DNA of 64,000 bases from Protea cynaroides. Its lineage: Eukaryota; Streptophyta; Magnoliopsida; Proteales; Proteaceae. Below, in pieces: positions 10,865 to 24,698 of this stretch. A program made the translations under genes and the position numbers. The DNA lies in NCBI GenBank assembly GCA_028583415.1, contig CM053269.1, forward strand, positions 38,809,834-38,873,833. The letters run 5' to 3'. Within the stretch, counting starts at the first letter, position 1, and each line of letters starts with the position of its first letter. The notes under the pieces are model-generated. The model ran no database searches. It saw only the letters and a list, made by a program, of their open reading frames with translations, and was not told the DNA's origin.

Positions 10865-13800
10865 TCACCTACCACGCTGACTTGCATAAGATCTACCACC
10901 TCTTTCACTACCAAAATCATCATCATCAACTTCACTCCCATCTAAGCAAAGGGCATTGTTATTGACACTTTGCTCCGAACTGGCATTGCTGCATGTGGCA
11001 AGAGGAGAATCCGAGACGCTAACTGTCCTGCTTCTTGTAGTTCCTGACCTCACACTATACATTGAAGAAGCTGGGATGTTCGTCATCATTGGGCGTAGGT
11101 TTCCTGGAATGCTTCGCCTTATATCCTGTTTAAGGCACAAATAAAAAATATGCCAAACATCCAATATGTGCTTAGCTCTTTCTCTCATAGAACAATTTAA
11201 GAAACTCTGACAAGTTAGATCTTCAGGAGACTACTACACTGGATTTTCTTATAAACATCTCACTAGATCTATCTATGGCATACAAAGAGAAGATCACACA
11301 TAGAAATAGTTGTGAATCAAATGATGAGGTCACCATTATTACCCCACCCACCTCAGAGAGCACCACAATCTCAACCAGGAGGTGCATGTATGTGATACAG
11401 GAATTCTCGGGTCAGGCTTACTTGATTTTAAAATTTATGATTATAAGGACAGCTACTTAATGTAAAAATGGATATTCAAAAAAGCTATATCTGACAGGAT
11501 GCATGCACACTTGTGCAGATAGATGAAGCGGATCTTAAGGATTGCAGTACCAAGACTGTAGGTAATGCATGAATGAACCCAGTCTCTGTTCCACTATCAA
11601 ATATTTTAGTTCCCTACACGAGAAAATGGTAACAAGCAAGGAGATGCATACCATATGCCTCAAAGCCATATCCAAAGATTTTTTGGAGAGATTTCTTCCA
11701 AAGCCTGAGCTATCTGGCGATGATGATGACTTCCCTCCGGAGTTATTTTGGGTCGAGTGTGGGTCCTCTCGCTTCGGGGGTGCCAGCTTCCGCATGTTTA
11801 TTACTCTTTCAACCATCTTTGTTCCAATTACAACAGGACTCACATTATCACTATCATTGGAGTGTGATCGATTCACTGCAGGAACAGAGCTTCCACTGCT
11901 ATGGATACTACCATTTGGAGCCCGCCCCCTTGAAGGGGAACATGATTGCCTTCTTGTTCTTCCATTGGAACCAGCCTCAACAGAGGAAGATCTAGCACTG
12001 GGAGCTCCAGGTCTACCCCTAGAGGCTGAAACTGGCCTTTCAGGGAGTGATGTCCTTAAATTTGGGGGAGCATCGAGTGAGAACCCAGGCATCTCCGACG
12101 GTTTCCATGGTCTGGATTTTACAGTTGGAGAACTGCCACGTGATGGCACCGACTTTGTTGCTGTTGCGGGAACTGGCCTTGTTGCTGTTGCGGGAACTGG
12201 CCTTGTTGCTGTTGTGGGAACCGGCTTTGTTGCTGTTGTGGGAACCAGCTTTGTTGCTGTTGTGGGAACTGACTTCGTAACTGAAGAAGACCGTCCAGGT
12301 GGAGCAGAGACCCTAGGTACACTTGATGTAGTTGGTGTTCTACGAGTTGGTGTTGCTGACCTTGGTATAGGCTTGGATGCTGGTACAGTGGGCCTTGCTG
12401 TTGGGGTAGAAGATCTAGCAACAGATCTTGTAGTAGGGGTTGAGGATCTTACAGGAGCTGTGGACTTAGAGGAAGGCAAGGTGGTTCGTGAAGTAGGTGT
12501 GGAAGGTCTTGAGGGTTTAGCTGGTGCTGTTAATGTCGGTCGTCCAGTCGGCGTTTGAGGTCTAGATGCAGTTGATACTGATCCTCCAGATGAGGAAGGT
12601 CTTCGGGTTCCTGTAGTATTAGAACTCAAACCAGGCGATGAAGTTGGTTGCCTAGATAATGGATTGCCCCTTGGTGCAGGCTCAGTCTGTGGATTTGCTA
12701 ACTGCAACAACAGGGGAAGAAAATGACTCAGCAGCATGACTTCATGAGAATTTTGCCTCCAAAAAGAAAGATCAAAAATGATTCTTTTCCTCAAAACATC
12801 TCCAAAAAAATAAGAGAATATATGATTTCTTTTTAACACTAAGAAACATAATATCTCAAAACAAACTTCAGTTACTTCCTAATTGAGCATAGTGGAGTTC
12901 GGACGTTTTAATATTTCCTAGATTCAGCTGTTCAGCAAAATAAAATAAACAAGTGCCATAATGAATCCCATAGGAACAATGGAATAAGGGATGTATGAAT
13001 CGTATGAATCACAAAAGATATTTCTGTGATTTTTTTTTTTTTTTTTTTTTGAGTCTCTCAAACCAATCCCCTCAATGCGTATCAGTCTATTGCTTCTAAT
13101 TCTCTAGGGTTTGCTCTCTCAATGATAACATGGAAGGATGAGCATATTGAGACAAGGAACTGATATCTATGGAAAAATAAAGTTACTTATTATGTCAGGC
13201 AATTACAACCCAAACAGTGTAATATTAAGGTTCTCACGCATGCAAGGGGATAACCCCAGTTGAGACTCAAATTTGCAACCTCAAACCGAGTTTCTGAGCC
13301 TTCCAAAGAAATATAAGACCACATCAAAGGATGGATAATACCTTTGGATACTATTTTACACATGTGAAAGTTCAATTTATCAACAACAGTTATGGTTTTC
13401 ACACATTACCATTGTTTTCCCATAAAGTGGAAGTAGGGAGATATGTTCACGTTCATGAAGATGATAGTTTCATGTACTGAGATCTATAAATAGTATAATA
13501 ATGCTTTCCAATGATTAAACTGCAGTGTGATATCAAGCATCCAAAAGTTAAATTGAATGGAGTTCTCACCCTAGACTTCAATGAAACAGGACGTGTTTTA
13601 GGAGTCCCGATCTGACTCATAAATGTCTTCTGTGATTCCATCTCCAAGGACGGGAAAAGAGGAGTACCAGGCGGTGTGAGAAGCCTGTAAACATAACAAA
13701 AATAAATACCAATCCCAAATGGATCTATACACACCAATCTCAAAACGATCTTGAGCCTAATATATTAAAATTAAAATCTTCCATTTCATGTTCATGCTAT

Positions 13801-16800
13801 AGAGAGCTACTTCATCATTTGCAACCATAAAATAGTCTTGAGATTTCTATTTTTAAGAAATGGACGTCAAATTAGAAAGAAAATATTGTGCCAAATCAAA
13901 CCATCTCTTTTTTCAAACTTCCGCATCCTCCAACAAATACAAGTGCTTTCCAGATGATTTTTGAGAAATGGATGTCAAATTAAAAAGAAATTATATTGTG
14001 CCAAATCAACCCATCTCTTTTGTTGAACTTCCGCATCCTCCAACAAATACAAGTGCTTTCCAGATGATTAAAAAAATTACAGATGGAAGTTGGCCAATAA
14101 AGCGACATCCACATAATGATGATGCTGGATCGATGATTGGCATGACAAGGAAAGACAGAATGAGAAATGTATTTAAGACAACTTTCCATAGACAAGGAGG
14201 AGATGAAAAAATGAGGTAAAGTCGATTAAGATGGTTCAGCAATTGAAATAACTACCAGAAAATACACCAATCAGGAATGATGTCGAGTGAATTGTGAGTC
14301 TGAAAGGAAGAGGCTGAAGATATTCTGTTTTTTCATGGCGAAAGAAGACCCAATTGGTTAACAGCAGACATGACCTTGAAAAAAACAAAAGGAAAGAAAG
14401 CACATAACAGGATTATAGTAGCTAAGTGGCTGGGGATAGATTTAGTTTACTGTTTTTGGAGTAAATCTGACATTCAATTATGGATTTGTGAGAATCTAGA
14501 AGCTTTTGACAATGAAATTCGGTGGCACAAGAGAAGGATTTATATATTGAGGAGCATCTGTACAGTAGTAGATGCCAGGTGTCTCGGAGAGTGGTTCTTT
14601 TTGGAAATTAGAGAAGTCCAGAGAGAATAGACTCATGGATTTGAGGAGAAAAATATGTACAAAATGATTATTTTCTAAATAATCAAGAATTAAAAATTTT
14701 GCATTGATAATGAAAATGAAACTGGATCATATCTTATGGGCAAAAACAGACATTAGAAGCTAAAGGAGAAAAGCCAAAGTCATGGCACATGGACTACAAC
14801 CTCGCTGCCACCAGTGTTGCACTCCCAACGGATAAAGAGAACGAGAATAAAACTGCATTGTGATAAGAGAAGGAATCAAATCATCAGAAGGATTTGCAAA
14901 ATGGATCATTGTTTCAAGACAAAGCACCAGAAGCAACAACAACAATCCAACTAAATTGGGTCGGCTGCATGGATTCTTGCCTTTCAATCAACACTATAAG
15001 AGGTCATACTTGAAACAAGGGCTAAGCTATGCATGTCTTTTCTCACCACCTCACCCAGAGTCATCTCAGGTCTATTCATGGCTCTTTTAGATCCTTCAGT
15101 CTGAATTACCAAAAGCAATCTGGTTTTTAATTATCTATCAGGATTTCCATATCTCAAAGGCCCCTAATAACATCCAAAAGACCATAACTAGACACAAGTT
15201 AAGTTTCAGGGATCATGTTCAACCCCATGTCCCTACCACTAAGAATAGTAATGGGAAGATGAATTTTAGGTAAGGATTCCTCCTTCCATAGCTGCAATTG
15301 GAGGAGATGAAGGGTTTAAAATGCCAATAATGATGTCAGTGGAAGCAGAGAGAGACTCAACGACTTTTGGTTTAATAGAGGGTATGTCCTGGATAGAGAG
15401 TAATGGTGAAAAAGATTCACAGAGGCTCTGTCTGGTTGGAACTGAAGTGAAGAGAAGACAAATGAAATTAAGACAAAAATAGAATGGAAACTTTTTACCA
15501 ACAATGACCATATAACTAACTCAAAAAACTGATGACATCAAGATGATGTAATGAGCATTTACTGCTCATAACTCCCCTTTTCTCCCTCCCTCCCAACAGC
15601 TATTTCTTCCTTCCCTTATATATTTGCATTTTCACTTGTACAAGGGGGTGCTTGATTAGGGTGGGTTAGGCCTAATCGATACCCACCACTCTAAGAACCA
15701 GGACTACGACCATAACCGTACCATTTAACTAATCAGCCCCTCATAAGCTGGACATTGACCTACTTATAATCGATTGGCCATTTACTATTTGTAATCGGGC
15801 TCATACCAAAGAGACTATAAAAAATTTGATCAGGCTCATACTAATCAATTTGATTTTGAATGATTAAACCACCGATTTCCAACCAATAAGTAATCACACG
15901 ACCAATGACTGTTATTTATAGACTTCCATCCTTTCTCACCTTCGGTCACTAGTCAATGTAGGACTAAAGCCATGGAGTATCAAAGGAAGGGCATGCATAG
16001 AGTATGAAAATTTTAGTTCCATATCGGCTGGAAAAAGAAAATGATAGAGAGACATAAATCATAAAACGAGACAAACACTTAAGAGGCATAAAGCCACATA
16101 ACAACCACTTAACCAGTTTTTAATTGGTCAGTCTAGGTCAGTTTTTATATTAGGCCAGTTTTTGTTTGGGCCATGTCGATTTTCTAGTCAGCATCATGAA
16201 CGACATGTTAATAAATCATTCAAGACCATGACCTAACCGTCTATTAAATGGTCGACCGGTTTCAGTCTTTTTTGGTCAGGCCTGATCTGTTTAACAGGGG
16301 CAATCTGGATTTTAACACCCCTATGCTTGATGATTTTGTACTTCATATTTTTGGATGTGCCATGATGAGCCCGATTTTGAGGTCCTCTAGTGGTGAGAGA
16401 ATTTCACTTTGGGTAAGTGAGTGCCTAAAAGACCCTAGAGTTAAGTAGTTCTCTCTAACCCTTGAGCTAAGTAGTCATCTCTGACCCTTAATAGCTTGTA
16501 TTTGATTTTTCTATTTTCTATAAAATATAGTCTTTGTCGTCCTCCACTTTTCTCCATTTTCTCATTTCATTTGGATATTCAATTCAAGAAGCATAAAGAA
16601 ACTCACTAGATATAATAATTAAGTTCCACTTCACTGTTCAAGCAAATTCCTTGGATTTGATTAGGAGGATAAAATGGGGCTAGTGAAACTATTTGATCAT
16701 TTTCTTCATTATATTTGGTAAGATATTAAGTTAGCTACACATTCATGATTAAAGAAGATTCTAATTTCTTTTCAAAATCATTTTCACTTCTCTTCATTTC

Positions 16801-17923
16801 CCTTAACTTGTACCTAGACATAGCCATAGTTAATCCCAAATAATCATGAAATGGCTTAGCTTAGCTGAGATGCGAACTCCTACTTAATAGTTAATACTTC
16901 ATTCTCCTTCGATAACTCAAGATAAAACTCTAATGTAATAAATAACAGGAAGCACAAATTAAAGGAACACCAAATAAAATAGCTAATGTAAGTAAGAGTT
17001 TAGATTACGAAAAGCTTAGCACGACAACTTGTCTTTAAATTGTTACCAAACCATATCTAACTGAATTAACTTGCATAAAGTCTCTGACAATAATGATAAT
17101 CTCTCTGATCTAAGTCTCCATACTAGAATGGTTAGTCTTGTAGCAAATCAAAGAAAATTTTCAACATTACCAATCATAATCATTTTTATCATTTTCTGAA
17201 TTCAGGAAATCATCAGCCCCAGTCTTGCGCGGAGGTGTGGGCGAGACAATCCTAAATATGAGAGAACTGCCAGTTTTAGATCCTGCAGCAACAAATTATT
17301 GGTGAGCACGGGAAAAAAAAATAAAAAATACGAAAGCCAAAAAACATAAAATTGACAGTACAATTTGATCACTTGTGTATGCTTTCAAAAGGTAAAGGAA
17401 ATCTACAAATGCAATCTCAATAACAAATTAGGAAGAGATAATATCCGTTACGAAATAGAATATCTAGAAGAGCTATTCCGTCGACAAAAAGAGCTGGAAT
17501 TTATTAACACTATTAAGAAAAGTATGAAAACAATAAGTAGAGACAATGACAAGAATCCGCATTCATTAATGAATCACGTAAAAGCTATCGGTCGATATCT
17601 CAGCCTGGGTTCGTGGCATTTCACCCCTCCCGTAGATCATTTAGGAGCAATTTTAAGCCCAAACTTTTAAAAAGGGCCGTTTCAGACCTAAAAACCTAAA
17701 ATGTAACAGGAAAAAGAGTAAGAAACGTACCCAGCGGAGCTTCGAACTCTTCCGAGTTCTGAAGAAGAAGGCTATTCCGTTCCTTCTCGCGTTTCCGCAT
17801 CTCGAGAAACAAAGCAAGCTCCTCTTCCTTCTCCTTCATCATCGCCCCAAGCTTCCTCACAGGCTGTCTCTGCTGTAAGGACGCCTGCATTCTTGATTCC
17901 TGAGCCCTAAAGCTGCGGTTCAT
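10865..17923 (-). CDS. BPP-like basic proline/serine-rich protein, 5 exons
   Basis: Minus-strand gene with exons at 17731-17923, 17171-17282, 13570-13684, 11652-12701 and 10865-11125. All four introns are GT-AG and the joined frame is 1731 nt (576 aa). The ATG at 17923 gives MNRSFRAQES, followed by a Lys/Glu-rich helix (MMKEKEEELALFLEMRK, residues 28-44), GADDFLNSENDKNDYDW (86-102) and LLTPPGTPLFPSLEMES. A long Ser/Thr/Pro/Arg-rich basic region fills exon 4, then KMVERVINMRKLAPP, and SLDMALRHM joins DIRRSIPGNLRP across the last intron. These blocks match the plant-specific family known as BASIC PROLINE-RICH PROTEIN (older annotations: proline-rich or FLO11-like), whose Arabidopsis members are reported microtubule-associated proteins. 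The function is inferred from the family. No frameshift or stop is seen, so the gene looks intact. Confidence 0.92.
12150..12277 (-). repeat. 24-bp in-frame coding minisatellite
   Basis: About five tandem units of eight codons (TATRPVPA / TATKPVPT types) in the disordered basic region of the BPP-like protein. Copy number may vary between alleles without breaking the frame. Confidence 0.85.
13857..14070. repeat. About 107-bp tandem duplication in intron 2
   Basis: GAAATGGACGTCAAATTA... through CTTTCCAGATGATT occurs twice head to tail (about 13857-13963 and 13964-14070). It differs at a few positions and lies in the long intron of the BPP-like gene. Confidence 0.85.
14107..14305 (+). mobile_element. 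RTE-type LINE reverse transcriptase C-terminal fragment
   Basis: Plus-strand translation gives MTRKDRMRN, GGDEKMR, then SRLRWFSN after a stop. This is the decayed form of the DKMRE-RLRWFGHVQRR stretch at the C-terminus of plant RTE-like RTs. It is antisense to the host gene and sits in its intron. Confidence 0.6.
14925..15125 (-). mobile_element. RTE-type LINE 3' end with TTG-repeat tail
   Basis: Minus-strand translation gives RPEMTLGEVVRKDMHSLAL and KARIHAADP, ending in a TTGTTGTTG tail (CAACAACAACAA on plus). This is the usual plant RTE 3' end. It lies in opposite orientation to the fragment at 14107, so these are separate insertions. Confidence 0.75.
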
Positions 17924-18480
17924 GGTCGAATCTAAGCTCCAGTAACAAAAAAAAAAGAGGAAACGGAAGAGAGAAATCTCCCACCTAGAACCTATCTTCT
18001 CATCCACACCTCCAAAAAATATATATATTTTTTAGTCGAATAAATCCTCAAATCTCTCCAAAAGCGAGTACAAGACCTGTAGATCTCAAATCCAACTCAA
18101 GAGCTGCAAAAATCGATTGATAAACCAGAAGCGAACAGAGCTGCATTTCTTCTAACTTCCACAAATCAAAGCCGTCCCATAAACAAAAAAACTTCCCGAT
18201 CTCTTCCGTTTCCAAGACATTAGTTTCTAAGCATTTAAGAGCTCAAAAACCGTAGCTGTTATCTTGAGCTTAGCTAGAGATAACCGCCATTACAGCAGTA
18301 ACTAACCACTGAGATTGAGAGAGACAGAGGAAAAGCGATCGGAAAGGAATCAAATGCGATGGAAAAGAAGAATATGGAGTAGCATTTGAATTTGTCTGAG
18401 ATTGACTGATGATGCTGTGGAGTAGCGAGCGACAAGAAAGGGAGAGAAGCGAAACAAGAACACGGATGAACAGTCCCTAG
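17924..18480 (-). promoter_or_regulatory. 5' leader and promoter side of BPP-like gene
   Basis: The region upstream of the ATG reads CT-rich on the minus strand (18270-18480), typical of plant 5' UTRs, with a possible donor CAGTG/GTTAGT suggesting a leader intron. A short uORF starts at about 18291. No convincing TATA box was found. Confidence 0.4.
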
Positions 18481-21400
18481 TCTTGTATTTTGATTTCTAT
18501 CTTCTGACGCCACAGCAACTGCAAACCAAAAACAGTTCTCTCCCTGGCCCTCGTTTTCTCTCACTTGAAAGCTACGTTTCCAGTTTTTTGAAAAATAAAA
18601 TATTTGAACTCAGCGAGAAAGATTCTTACCAAAAAAGCTTATTTAATGGGTCTGTCTCCCTGTAACCGAGGGGCCTTTGTCACCTTGTCATTGGGACCCT
18701 GCGTACAAGATAAGGGGGTATTTTAAGTAATTATGGAGATGGATGTTAAAATCTAATGGTTTTGATCCGGTGACAACATCTGAATGTCACCGGATAAATT
18801 ACATGGAAATAAATACTCATTTAAATATCCACGTTAAGGGAATTGGAATTTTTTAGTTTATGGAAATTGAATTGGAGCATAGTCCAAACCATGAAACTGA
18901 TTATTAAATAATTTAATTTTAATTTAAAAATAAAACTATTAAGTTTAATGGTTGGATTCTAGTTTTAGAAATAAAACGGACAGTTTAGCATGTTAAAATC
19001 GATTAAATTCTTATTTTAATCCCTTAGTGCTGAAAGTCTATTGTATAAATGAATTATTATTTTAATATTTTCTTTTCCTCCCTCGTATCTCTTCTTTCTC
19101 TCTCTCTCATCTCTCCCCTCTCCATTGTTCCTAACTCTCCCCCTTTGCCCATGAAACTGTTTAAAAACCGGATAATTAAAATCGTATAATGATTAGTCTT
19201 GGTAATTATTTTGAATCCGTTTAATAGATGGTTCAATTTTGGTTTTATCTCATTTCCATTGACCCAAAACCAAGTCAAAAAAATAAACTGAAACCACACT
19301 CTTTAACACCCTTAACTAGCACCCATAGATGACTTCTACACTTCCAAAAGAAAGGGGAGAAAGGGAAGAGAAAGTAAATGTTTCTTTAAAGACACAATAT
19401 GTTATAAGAGTAGAACTCATGACCTCTTAGGTGCCTACATTCAACTGACATGACAGTCAACATCTGTCCTAGGTAGTTATCCACCTCAATTTTTCTTTTG
19501 TCTCTCATTGATTCCATGTAAAACGTTGGAAAAAGAAATTTTCTTATAAAATGAGAGGGTTTTTTTTTTTTTTTTTGTAAAATGGGAGTTTTCTTACTAT
19601 TTATTTAATATAAAATGCAAATAAATGCATTAAGAAATACATGAAGAAAAATTTTCATATAAAATATCATTTGCACAAAAAATTTACATCATTTGCACAA
19701 AATTTTACAATGAAACAAACATGACCTTTTGAGTAAATAGCTACTGTCAAGCTATAACATTGTCACAATTTCGAATCATGATTCGAGCCAACTCCCTCAA
19801 CCTCTATAACACACACTTCCTCTGAAAGATGATTAGTACCAACCCCGGGCCCATTAATCTAAACCGGATTGGGCATCATACCAAAAAATGGGTCTTGTCC
19901 CTTTTCAATTAAATTGAAGATAATATGGAGGACATCACAGATTGTAAAAAAGCTCATGTGCCTTATCCATGCAAAAACATAAAATCCCTATATTTGAACT
20001 CTTTAGGGGTTCCCCAAAGCCACATATGTTTGGAAAGAAGAAAACAGTAGGTACACATGCAATCTTTTTTGGAACAATGTACTTACTATTCCTTTATGGC
20101 CAGCCAATAAAACAATAAAAATCCACTTCAGGTGACCAATCAAATCTTGGCATAGTCCTTTCTTTTATAACATTGATTCTAAAGTTCTAAAAGATGATTC
20201 TTCTTTCCAACTAATCTGAAAAAAGTTTAAGCAAATTCAATGAAGGCCTACTTGGAAAGAATTTTTTAAAGTGGATCACTTATTTTTGCCATGTGAAAGG
20301 ATGATTTGAAAGTTGGGATTCATGGATATTAAGGGAATGGTCTGGGTTGGTTATGTTTTAATTTTCATATGAGTTTTAATTTATTACCGTTATCCTAATG
20401 TATGTCCATGCATGCATTATGTATTTGTCAATTATCTATGTTTTGGGTCGTGTTTCATATCTCCATGGTTAGTTACATTGAGCATATATTGAGCATATAA
20501 TAAGATGAAATCGTCACCCTTTGCATGTGTTAATCCGCAATGAACCTTAAAAATTTTCTTACCATTTCACTTATAGGGGTATTAATGTGTAAATCTGCAA
20601 TGAACCTATGAATTTTCCCTCCATTTCATTTATAGGGGTAATAATGTAAATTAAAAATACTTGAATTCAAGGTAACAAGTTTATCCTCACAGTCCTATCA
20701 CTTGCACATGCATTTGTTAGTTGGCATGTGTCCAAGACTAAAGTAAAGAAGAAGATTATAGAGAGGGAAAAGATTTGCTGTCTGACTGTGTGGGATTGAA
20801 TCTCCCACGCTTCTCCTACATTGCTACAGTATTGACCATCGGATCATCATCTTTTGATCTTAATCATCCAATTTACACATCGCATTAACTTATTACCTAC
20901 ATCACTATTAAACCACTCTCTCTCTCTCCCCTCCCCTCTCCACCTTCCTCACTGCTGCAACTCCCTCCACCTTTCTTCTCCGGTTGAGGCACCCTCCGCT
21001 CCTCCTCTCCCCTCTTGCCCTCCTCCTTCAATCCCTCTGGCCTCCCGCTCCTCCTCTCCCTTCCCCAAATTTGTAATGGGTTGATTATCCCTCATTAAAA
21101 ATAGTTCATCTTGGCATTTTAAAATTTGATGGTATTTAAATGGCGTTGTTGGTTGATAATTGCAGTATCTTCAACCAAAATCTGTTTTATGTGGAGGATT
21201 GGATGGGCCTAACAGCTTTAGCATAAATCCTAAACAAGAAATGAGGACTAGGTAAAATGAACCTTTCGAATTTCAAAGAGAAACATGCCATCAAACCTTT
21301 TCTCCCCATTTAATCTTTTCCCTAAAATTATTATTGTGTTGATGTGGAAGATGCTTGTCCCTTCCAGGGAAGCTCAATTCTGCACATAACCTTGAGGTTA

Positions 21401-22194
21401 CTCCGATGTCTAAGTTAGTCCGACGTCAAACAATATGAAACTTGAGAAAGAAAAGTCCAAGTTCCTTAAGGTGGGTTTTGTTAAGGCAAGACTAGGCGGA
21501 GAGAATGTGCCGATGTCAAAAGTTGAACCATTTAACTTCAAACTGGGGGGTTTTATAGGATAAGGGTAGTCTCAAGTTTCTTGCTTGTTGTCTTGCTGGG
21601 TTGTACGTGGTCGATCATGTGGAGATGATAATTTCTTTCTTCACCGTGTGGCAATATGAGTTGAGGCGGGATATTTGTAATCTGACACATGGTTCTTTGT
21701 GTAGTGGGATCTCATATGGGTCTCCATGTGGGTTGCTCGTGAATTTTCTAATGGGATTTGGCACATGAGCCACCACATCGTAGTGTGATTTTACACAACT
21801 CTGTCTGTTGAGTGGACACATGCATATTTGAGCCTATTGAGGTGGCTCTAAAGTAAATATCTAACGAGCTTGGTTTGTTGACAATTGACCGGCAATAGCT
21901 TTAGTTGTACAAGTCGGGCTAGAAGTCGATGCAAGTGTGTGGACGTGTCTTTGCTAACTTGGTGGGCGCATTTCTCTCTTGATAAATGGTAGCTGCGGAA
22001 AAAGTTAATGATGGCCGAGGTAGAAGATAAACTTTCAAGGTTTCAAGATTTTGGGAGAGACGAGATGATATTCACTAGTATAGTTGTACATCAGACTTCA
22101 TGAATCTTTCTTTGGGAATATCATATGAATTACAAAAAGTAGAGAAAAAGTTTGGCAAATCATACCTTGGAGACTTGGAGAGGGAGATGAAATG
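18481..22194. other. Gene-poor intergenic region
   Basis: AT-rich sequence with a T-run (about 19559-19576), a CT-rich patch (20920-21060) and low-complexity ORFs only. No conserved protein, tRNA or rRNA is seen. Confidence 0.5.
20525..20646. repeat. About 60-bp imperfect tandem duplication
   Basis: Two copies share GCAATGAACCT and CATTTCAYTTATAGGGGTA. Confidence 0.7.
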
Positions 22195-22203
22195 CATAAA
22201 AAT

Positions 22204-22689
22204 GAGTAAATTATAAGTACTTTTTTTGCAGTTTCTGTACATTCTAAAATTTTCAAACAATTTTAAAGATACCCCCTTTAATCAAAATAAATTTCAAAAA
22301 AAAACTCAATTAATGAATTTTCATTAACTGACAACAAAAGTTAAAAATTAGATTTTTAATAGCTGAAATACCTTGTTGCATAAATTAAAGGACCATTTAA
22401 ACCTTCCATTTATATAAAACTCACTCCCACAAATTAACGAAAATTCACCAACGAAGAGGGTTTTAGGTAAATTGGGGGGGGGGGGGGGGGGAATGGTCAT
22501 TTAACTTATGTAGGAGGATATTTTAAGTATTAAAATTCTAACTTTTAGCTTTTGTCATCAGTTAATAGAAATTTATTAACAGAGTGGGTTTTTTTTATTT
22601 TATTTTGATTTAAGGGGAATGTCTTTGAAATTGTTTGAAAGGTTAAGGGTACCTAGACAAACTACAAGGGAGGTTTCTATAATTTACTC
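22204..22689. mobile_element. Long-TIR Mutator-like foldback element
   Basis: GAGTAAATTATA at the left and TATAATTTACTC at the right begin inverted arms of roughly 80-100 bp. The flanks CATAAAAAT (22195-22203) and CACAAAAAT (22690-22698) form a 9-bp TSD with one mismatch. The interior holds a run of 18 G (22474-22491). No coding capacity. Confidence 0.8.
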
Positions 22690-23477
22690 CACAAAAATAG
22701 AATGATTTTAGAGACTTTAGAAGAGATAAGATAGAGGAATGTAGATTAAAAAAGAAGATAGAAATTAAAAACCACTTCTTCTATTCGATTTCTGACCATT
22801 TGAAAAAGAGAAACCAGGGTTTCAATCGGTGTTGCAGATATTACATCATGCCTGATGAAAGTATCATCTCCTCTGAATACGATGATGAACGATATGCAAC
22901 ACCTATACCTTGTTTTACAAGTTCTTTTTGTTGATGAATGTTATAATTCTTTCAAGTCTAACTTGCCAAATGGCAAAACGAAGGCCTGTTTGGAAGACAC
23001 TCTATAATCTATATTGGCCTGCCTAAGAACATTAAGCATAAAGTTTATTGTATCCATTGATACACCAATGGGTACTTCTGCTGTTTGGAGTAATTGGTCC
23101 TTCCAATTATTAAATAAATTTGGATTTTTTTTTTAATTTTTAAACAGGTTTTATGAAAAAGACATAATTATGAGAATGTCTTGCTTTGATAAGCATATAA
23201 AGATGATGGTCCAAAGGTTTGTCACATGGCAATTTGGTAGACCTAAATTTTATGAATGATTAGGATTAGACCCCAAAATACCTTATCCACATATATATTC
23301 AGTCGTTAAAATAAAGGTTTGATAATCATGGCCACAGGAAAATGCACAATAGTGGTTGGAGGGTTAAAAGCATGGATACACATAAAATGCATGGTAATAG
23401 ACAAGAGGATATTTTATTGAATTAGATTTTAAATTTGATACATGGTTAAACCAAGGCATGCATTGATGTTCAATAAG

Positions 23478-23732
23478 ATCAATGAACTTGATTGTTGCGG
23501 ACATTACCTCTATCATCTATTTTTGAGAGAATGGTACCTTCAGTTTTATTTCAGGGAGAGTTAATATGGTTGCTTGCTTCTTTGTTTGGAAGGTCTTCAA
23601 ATTAATGGAAATATTTAATTGACATGTTTCCTCCTCTTGGTTTAAGGATCTTTATACGATGGATGCATCGGCTTATTGTATCGTTCTTCACACTTCAATA
23701 AAATTTCATTTTATGGAAAAAAAAAAAAAAAC
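23478..23732 (+). mobile_element. 5'-truncated LINE-like tail with poly(A)
   Basis: The 3' end reads TTCAATAAAATTTCA followed by a short spacer and A14. An imperfect roughly 25-bp direct repeat flanks it (ACCAAGGCATGCATTGATG near 23453 and ACCAATGCATACATTAATT near 23733), as expected for an aged target-primed insertion. A processed pseudogene is the alternative. Confidence 0.45.
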
Positions 23733-24390
23733 CAATGCATACATTAATTATTCAATTATTAAAATTCTCATATCACCGTTCCATGTGGTACAAGAGAATG
23801 AACAGCCCTAATAAGCTAATTAAAAACCGGATTAAGACCAGATTCTTCAAATAAATCTTTCCATTGTCAAACACTTTTTTTTTTAGGGTAAAAAAGAGAT
23901 TTACTGATCAAATAAATGGGGACAAGCCAAAGCATCAATGATACAAAGATCATTTAGGGAGGGAGTGGCTAACGGCCAATCGATCATCCCCGTTACATTA
24001 AAGTTAAATTAGACTGGAAATTAATAAAACGACTTTAACAACACATCCACAAAATCTTTACATATTTACAAAAAACAATCTACATGGACAGTTGATCCCA
24101 GAGAAATATGGGTTCTTTTACTTCACACCGGCTTGTGTTAATGGACCATTGACGTTGATTCTTTTTCTTGAGATGTCATTGGATCATCCCGAAAACCATA
24201 AAATATGAGAAGATATTTTGGTATTTGAAAAAGAAATTGTGATCCAACGAACACCGATTGCTGATGTCAACAATCACTGACACTTGATCCGTGTCAATAA
24301 GAATATCCCAAGAAATATATATCCACTTCTACAGACAAATTGAAAAAAGTTAAAAAAAATAAATAAATAAAATAAGAAGTAATGAATCAT

Positions 24391-24689
24391 GGATCCACAT
24401 CCTCTCCTCCCAGGGGTTCGGGAGGAGAGGGATACCCCCGTTGGATGGCTGACACATGGGGTTCGGGTGAATCCGAGTTCTCCATCTGAACAGACAGACC
24501 CCCTGTTGGTTCAGCTTGTGGGCTTGGTGTTTGTTCGGACGTAGGGTTTGGATTCACCCAAGCCTCCTGTGTCGATCATCCGAAAAACTAGACCTACTTA
24601 AAAATTGCAAATTCGCTTTCAACAACGTCAACAACCAACTGAGGTGTCCCTCTTTCTCCCGAACCCCTGGAAGAAGAGAATGTGAATCC
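24391..24689. mobile_element. Hairpin MITE (family H), copy 2
   Basis: Ends GGATCCACATCCTCTCC and GAGAATGTGAATCC (inverted, about 35 bp). Perfect 9-bp TSD ATGAATCAT at 24382-24390 and 24690-24698. The left end folds into an 11-bp perfect hairpin (CCTCTCCTCCC aggggttc GGGAGGAGAGG). Confidence 0.9.
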
Positions 24690-24698
24690 ATGAATCAT

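Noticed and set aside
11569..12558. 329-codon plus-strand ORF overlapping exon 4 of the BPP-like gene
   Set aside because: It is antisense to a conserved exon. Its length follows from the Ser/Pro/Thr/Arg codon bias of the real gene, and it has no own family or splice context.
16248..16448. Possible copia integrase scrap (HIFGC)
   Set aside because: Only a four- to five-residue resemblance. No flanking integrase motifs or LTRs nearby.
17365..17670. 101-codon plus-strand ORF in intron 1 of the BPP-like gene
   Set aside because: No recognisable family. It overlaps intron 1 antisense and AT-rich sequence can give this length by chance.
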